From Archilochus colubris (lineage: Eukaryota > Chordata > Aves > Apodiformes > Trochilidae): a stretch of 64,000 bases of DNA. The notes under the pieces were generated by a model. It did not search any database. It saw only the letters and a list, made by a program, of their open reading frames with translations, and was not told where the DNA came from. Location of the stretch: NCBI GenBank assembly GCA_023079485.1, contig CM041104.1, positions 683,676 to 747,675 of the forward strand, written 5' to 3'. The position numbers and the translations under genes were made by a program. Positions 62,127 to 64,000 of this stretch are shown in pieces. Numbering within the stretch: the first letter of the stretch is position 1; each line of letters begins with the position of its first letter.

Positions 62127-62650
62127 CCATAGAATCATAGAATTGGCTGGGTTGGAAGGGACCTCAGAGATCCTCAAGTCCAACCCTTGATCCGCTCCCC
62201 CCATGGTTCCCAGCCCATGGCACTCAGTGCCACATCCAGGCTCTTTGGAAATATCTCCAGACACGGAGAATCCACTACTTCCCTGGGCAGCCCATTCCAA
62301 GGGCTGATCACCCTCTCCAGAAAGAAATTCTTTCTAATATCTAACCTAAACCTCCCCTGGCACAACTTGAGACCCTTTGTGCCCTCTTGTCTTGTTGAAA
62401 GTCTTCTGGCAAAAGAGCCCAACCCCCCCCTGGCTCCAACCTCCTTTCAGGGAGTTGGAGAGAGTGATGAGGTCTCCCCTGAGCCTCCTCTTCTCCAGCC
62501 TCAACACCCCCAGCTCTCTCAGCCTCTCCTCATAGGGTCTGTGCCCGAGTCCCTTCACCAGCCTGGTTGCCTCCTTTGGACCTGCTCCAGGACCTCGATA
62601 TCCTTCCTGAGCTGAGGGGCCCAGAACTGGACACAGGACTCGAGGTGCCA
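62127..62650 (-). repeat. CR1 LINE 3' fragment inside the retrovirus
   Basis: An ATAGAATCATAGAATTGGCT tail followed by the CR1 3' region in minus orientation, 5'-truncated near 62,650. It lies between the env and gag remnants, so it landed in the provirus or marks the breakpoint of the pol deletion. Confidence 0.93.
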
Positions 62651-62693
62651 TGCACCACAATCAATATTGAGGACCACATTGCAATGCTGGTCC

Positions 62694-64000
62694 TTAAGCA
62701 GCTTTATCTGCTTCTAGCATTCTCTCAGAAGCTTCTAACAACTGGGCTGCTGTAGCACCTTTTGGGAGTAGTCCTAATGCACATTTAGTTTTTTCATTAG
62801 CCTTGTCATACGCTGACATATCAAAAAATTCTGTTTTCATCTCTTCTGACAAATCCAGATGTGATGTTATCACTGAATAGAAGCCATCCACAAATTCTGC
62901 ATACAGCTCTGCTCCCCCCTGTTTAATATTTGTAAAAGAGGGGGTTGCTTGTGCAGGATCATGCACAGTTTGCAAAGCTTTATACTCCAATTCTTGTGAA
63001 AGTTGTAACACTTCAGTTGAAGCCATGTCTGCAAATCTGCACGTACAAAAGGACAAGTAACCTGTGTGCTTGCACTCCGTGTAATGCATCGGTGTTCTGT
63101 CTAGGAATCACAGCTGCATTTTCACACAGCATTTACCATTTTTGGTGAAATTGCAATTGTTGAGAAGGAGCTAACAGAGTATCAATGAGCATTTTTGTGT
63201 CATATGGCATCAACAATTGAACAGTAAAAAGATGTTGCAAAAGAGATTGAGCAAATGACTCAAACCGATTTCAAACCGTACTGTGTGATGGCAGCTTTGG
63301 CTTCTTTTATCATTTTCCAATCTAATACAACCCATTGACCTCCTCATCCTGGTCCCACAATCACTGGAAAACCATCAGACTCATATTGGGAACCATTTCT
63401 CCTTCAACTATAGCATTTTGAATAATTCCCTTCCATCTAGTTACTGGATACACACTCCCACCCACCCCCCCCCATCACCCTCCCCTCCCCATGCTGGATC
63501 TGGAAGAGGTGGAGCAGTGGGTGTTAAAGGGTTAAGGGAAGTAGGAGCAGGAATAGGGAACAGATCAGGGGGTAAAACTGGATTAGTGCCCCCGGGTTAT
63601 TTGCAATGTTCCCCAGAGCAAAACTAGGGTTTTTTTCAGGGGTATACTCATCCTTGGTCTCCAGTTCTTTCAGTTTCTTCAGCAGTTCCCTTCGTTGCTG
63701 TCTCCGAGTCCCAGTTCCTTCCTTGGTTGTTGCTCTATAGCAGGCACTGATGGTGTTGACAGGTGAAGCAGAGGATTAATTGGTGGCACCTGTGTTCTCT
63801 GGCTTCTCTCCCTCTGGGTCCTCCGATGATCTGGTGGTGTTTTAGGTAGCTTTTGGTTTTGCTTCTCGGCCCCATTTTTACTTTTCATCCAAACCCCAGG
63901 GTCAAATGGCACAGCTGGCTGAGCTTGATTCAGTACAGCCCCTGCAGGTGCTGGTGGGGATATTTTAGGTGTCTCAAATAACTGTTTAGAGGTCAAGTCC
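62694..64000 (-). pseudogene. Retroviral gag remnant (matrix-side to capsid C-terminus)
   Basis: An open frame at 63,089-62,694 encodes the capsid C-terminal domain, including the major homology region (IKQG..E.Y.EFVD, about 62,890-62,935) and an LLPKGATAAQLLEA segment. Between 63,100 and 63,620 capsid N-terminal sequence is recognisable but crosses frames and contains stops. A further frame at 63,996-63,679 covers a proline-rich region that runs off the window. The capsid resembles betaretroviral gag. Not functional. Confidence 0.8.

Larger units (their letters stand above)
60413..64000 (-). mobile_element. Degraded endogenous retrovirus, right side cut by the window edge
   Basis: Read on the minus strand, the element enters from the right edge with gag, then env remnants, a polypurine tract and the 3' LTR. 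No reverse transcriptase, protease or integrase is visible, so pol is deleted, and a CR1 copy sits at the gag-env junction. Gag looks betaretrovirus-like and env resembles the alpharetroviral type, a mix known among avian ERVs. The 5' LTR is outside the window. Frames are broken in gag and env. Confidence 0.85.

Overview
The window is nuclear DNA from a bird. It carries about two dozen CR1 LINE fragments, many with the avian 3' end of short ATTCTATGA-type repeats, a retroviral insertion, and spliced vertebrate genes with GT-AG introns. The gene order RALY (+) then EIF2S2 (-) is the known vertebrate interval that lies upstream of ASIP (agouti). ASIP itself is not in the window and would be expected beyond the right edge. 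The species cannot be fixed from sequence alone.

Layout. Positions 1-14,250 hold RALY on the + strand from its start-codon exon onward, with 7 coding exons, a 3'UTR intron and a poly(A) signal; its 5' non-coding exons and promoter lie left of the window. Positions 14,250-21,500 are repeat-bearing intergenic DNA. Positions 21,529-25,420 hold a complete-looking 5-exon minus-strand gene. Its exons 2-4 match the N-terminal module of FSIP2 (fibrous sheath-interacting protein 2), but the protein is only about 769 residues. It has a perfect CRE just upstream, an intact poly(A) signal, and a recent 123-bp coding tandem repeat. I would not expect this gene between RALY and EIF2S2 from the mammalian map, and it is the most interesting item here. 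Positions 25,500-33,200 are CR1 copies, one with a long reverse-transcriptase stretch, and gene-free DNA. Positions 33,227-45,100 hold EIF2S2 on the minus strand with 9 coding exons, 334 residues and a CpG-island promoter at about 44.6-45.5 kb. Positions 45,500-60,400 are the distal upstream flank expected to lie on the ASIP side. They carry CR1 copies and a second CpG-rich block (50.15-51.0 kb), and I recognise no coding gene there. Positions 60,413-64,000 hold a degraded endogenous retrovirus on the minus strand: a 472-bp 3' LTR, a polypurine tract, env remnants and a gag remnant, with no pol between env and gag and a CR1 copy at that junction. It runs off the right edge.

How the parts relate. 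RALY (nuclear RNA-binding protein) and EIF2S2 (beta subunit of translation initiation factor eIF2) are housekeeping genes. They are linked by synteny, not by a shared pathway. Their medical and evolutionary interest comes from ASIP next door: in mouse and Japanese quail, deletions in this interval place ASIP under the RALY promoter and give yellow coats or plumage. The FSIP2-like gene would act in sperm flagella if it follows its family, and its CRE fits testis expression. All functional statements rest on family resemblance read by eye; no database search was run.
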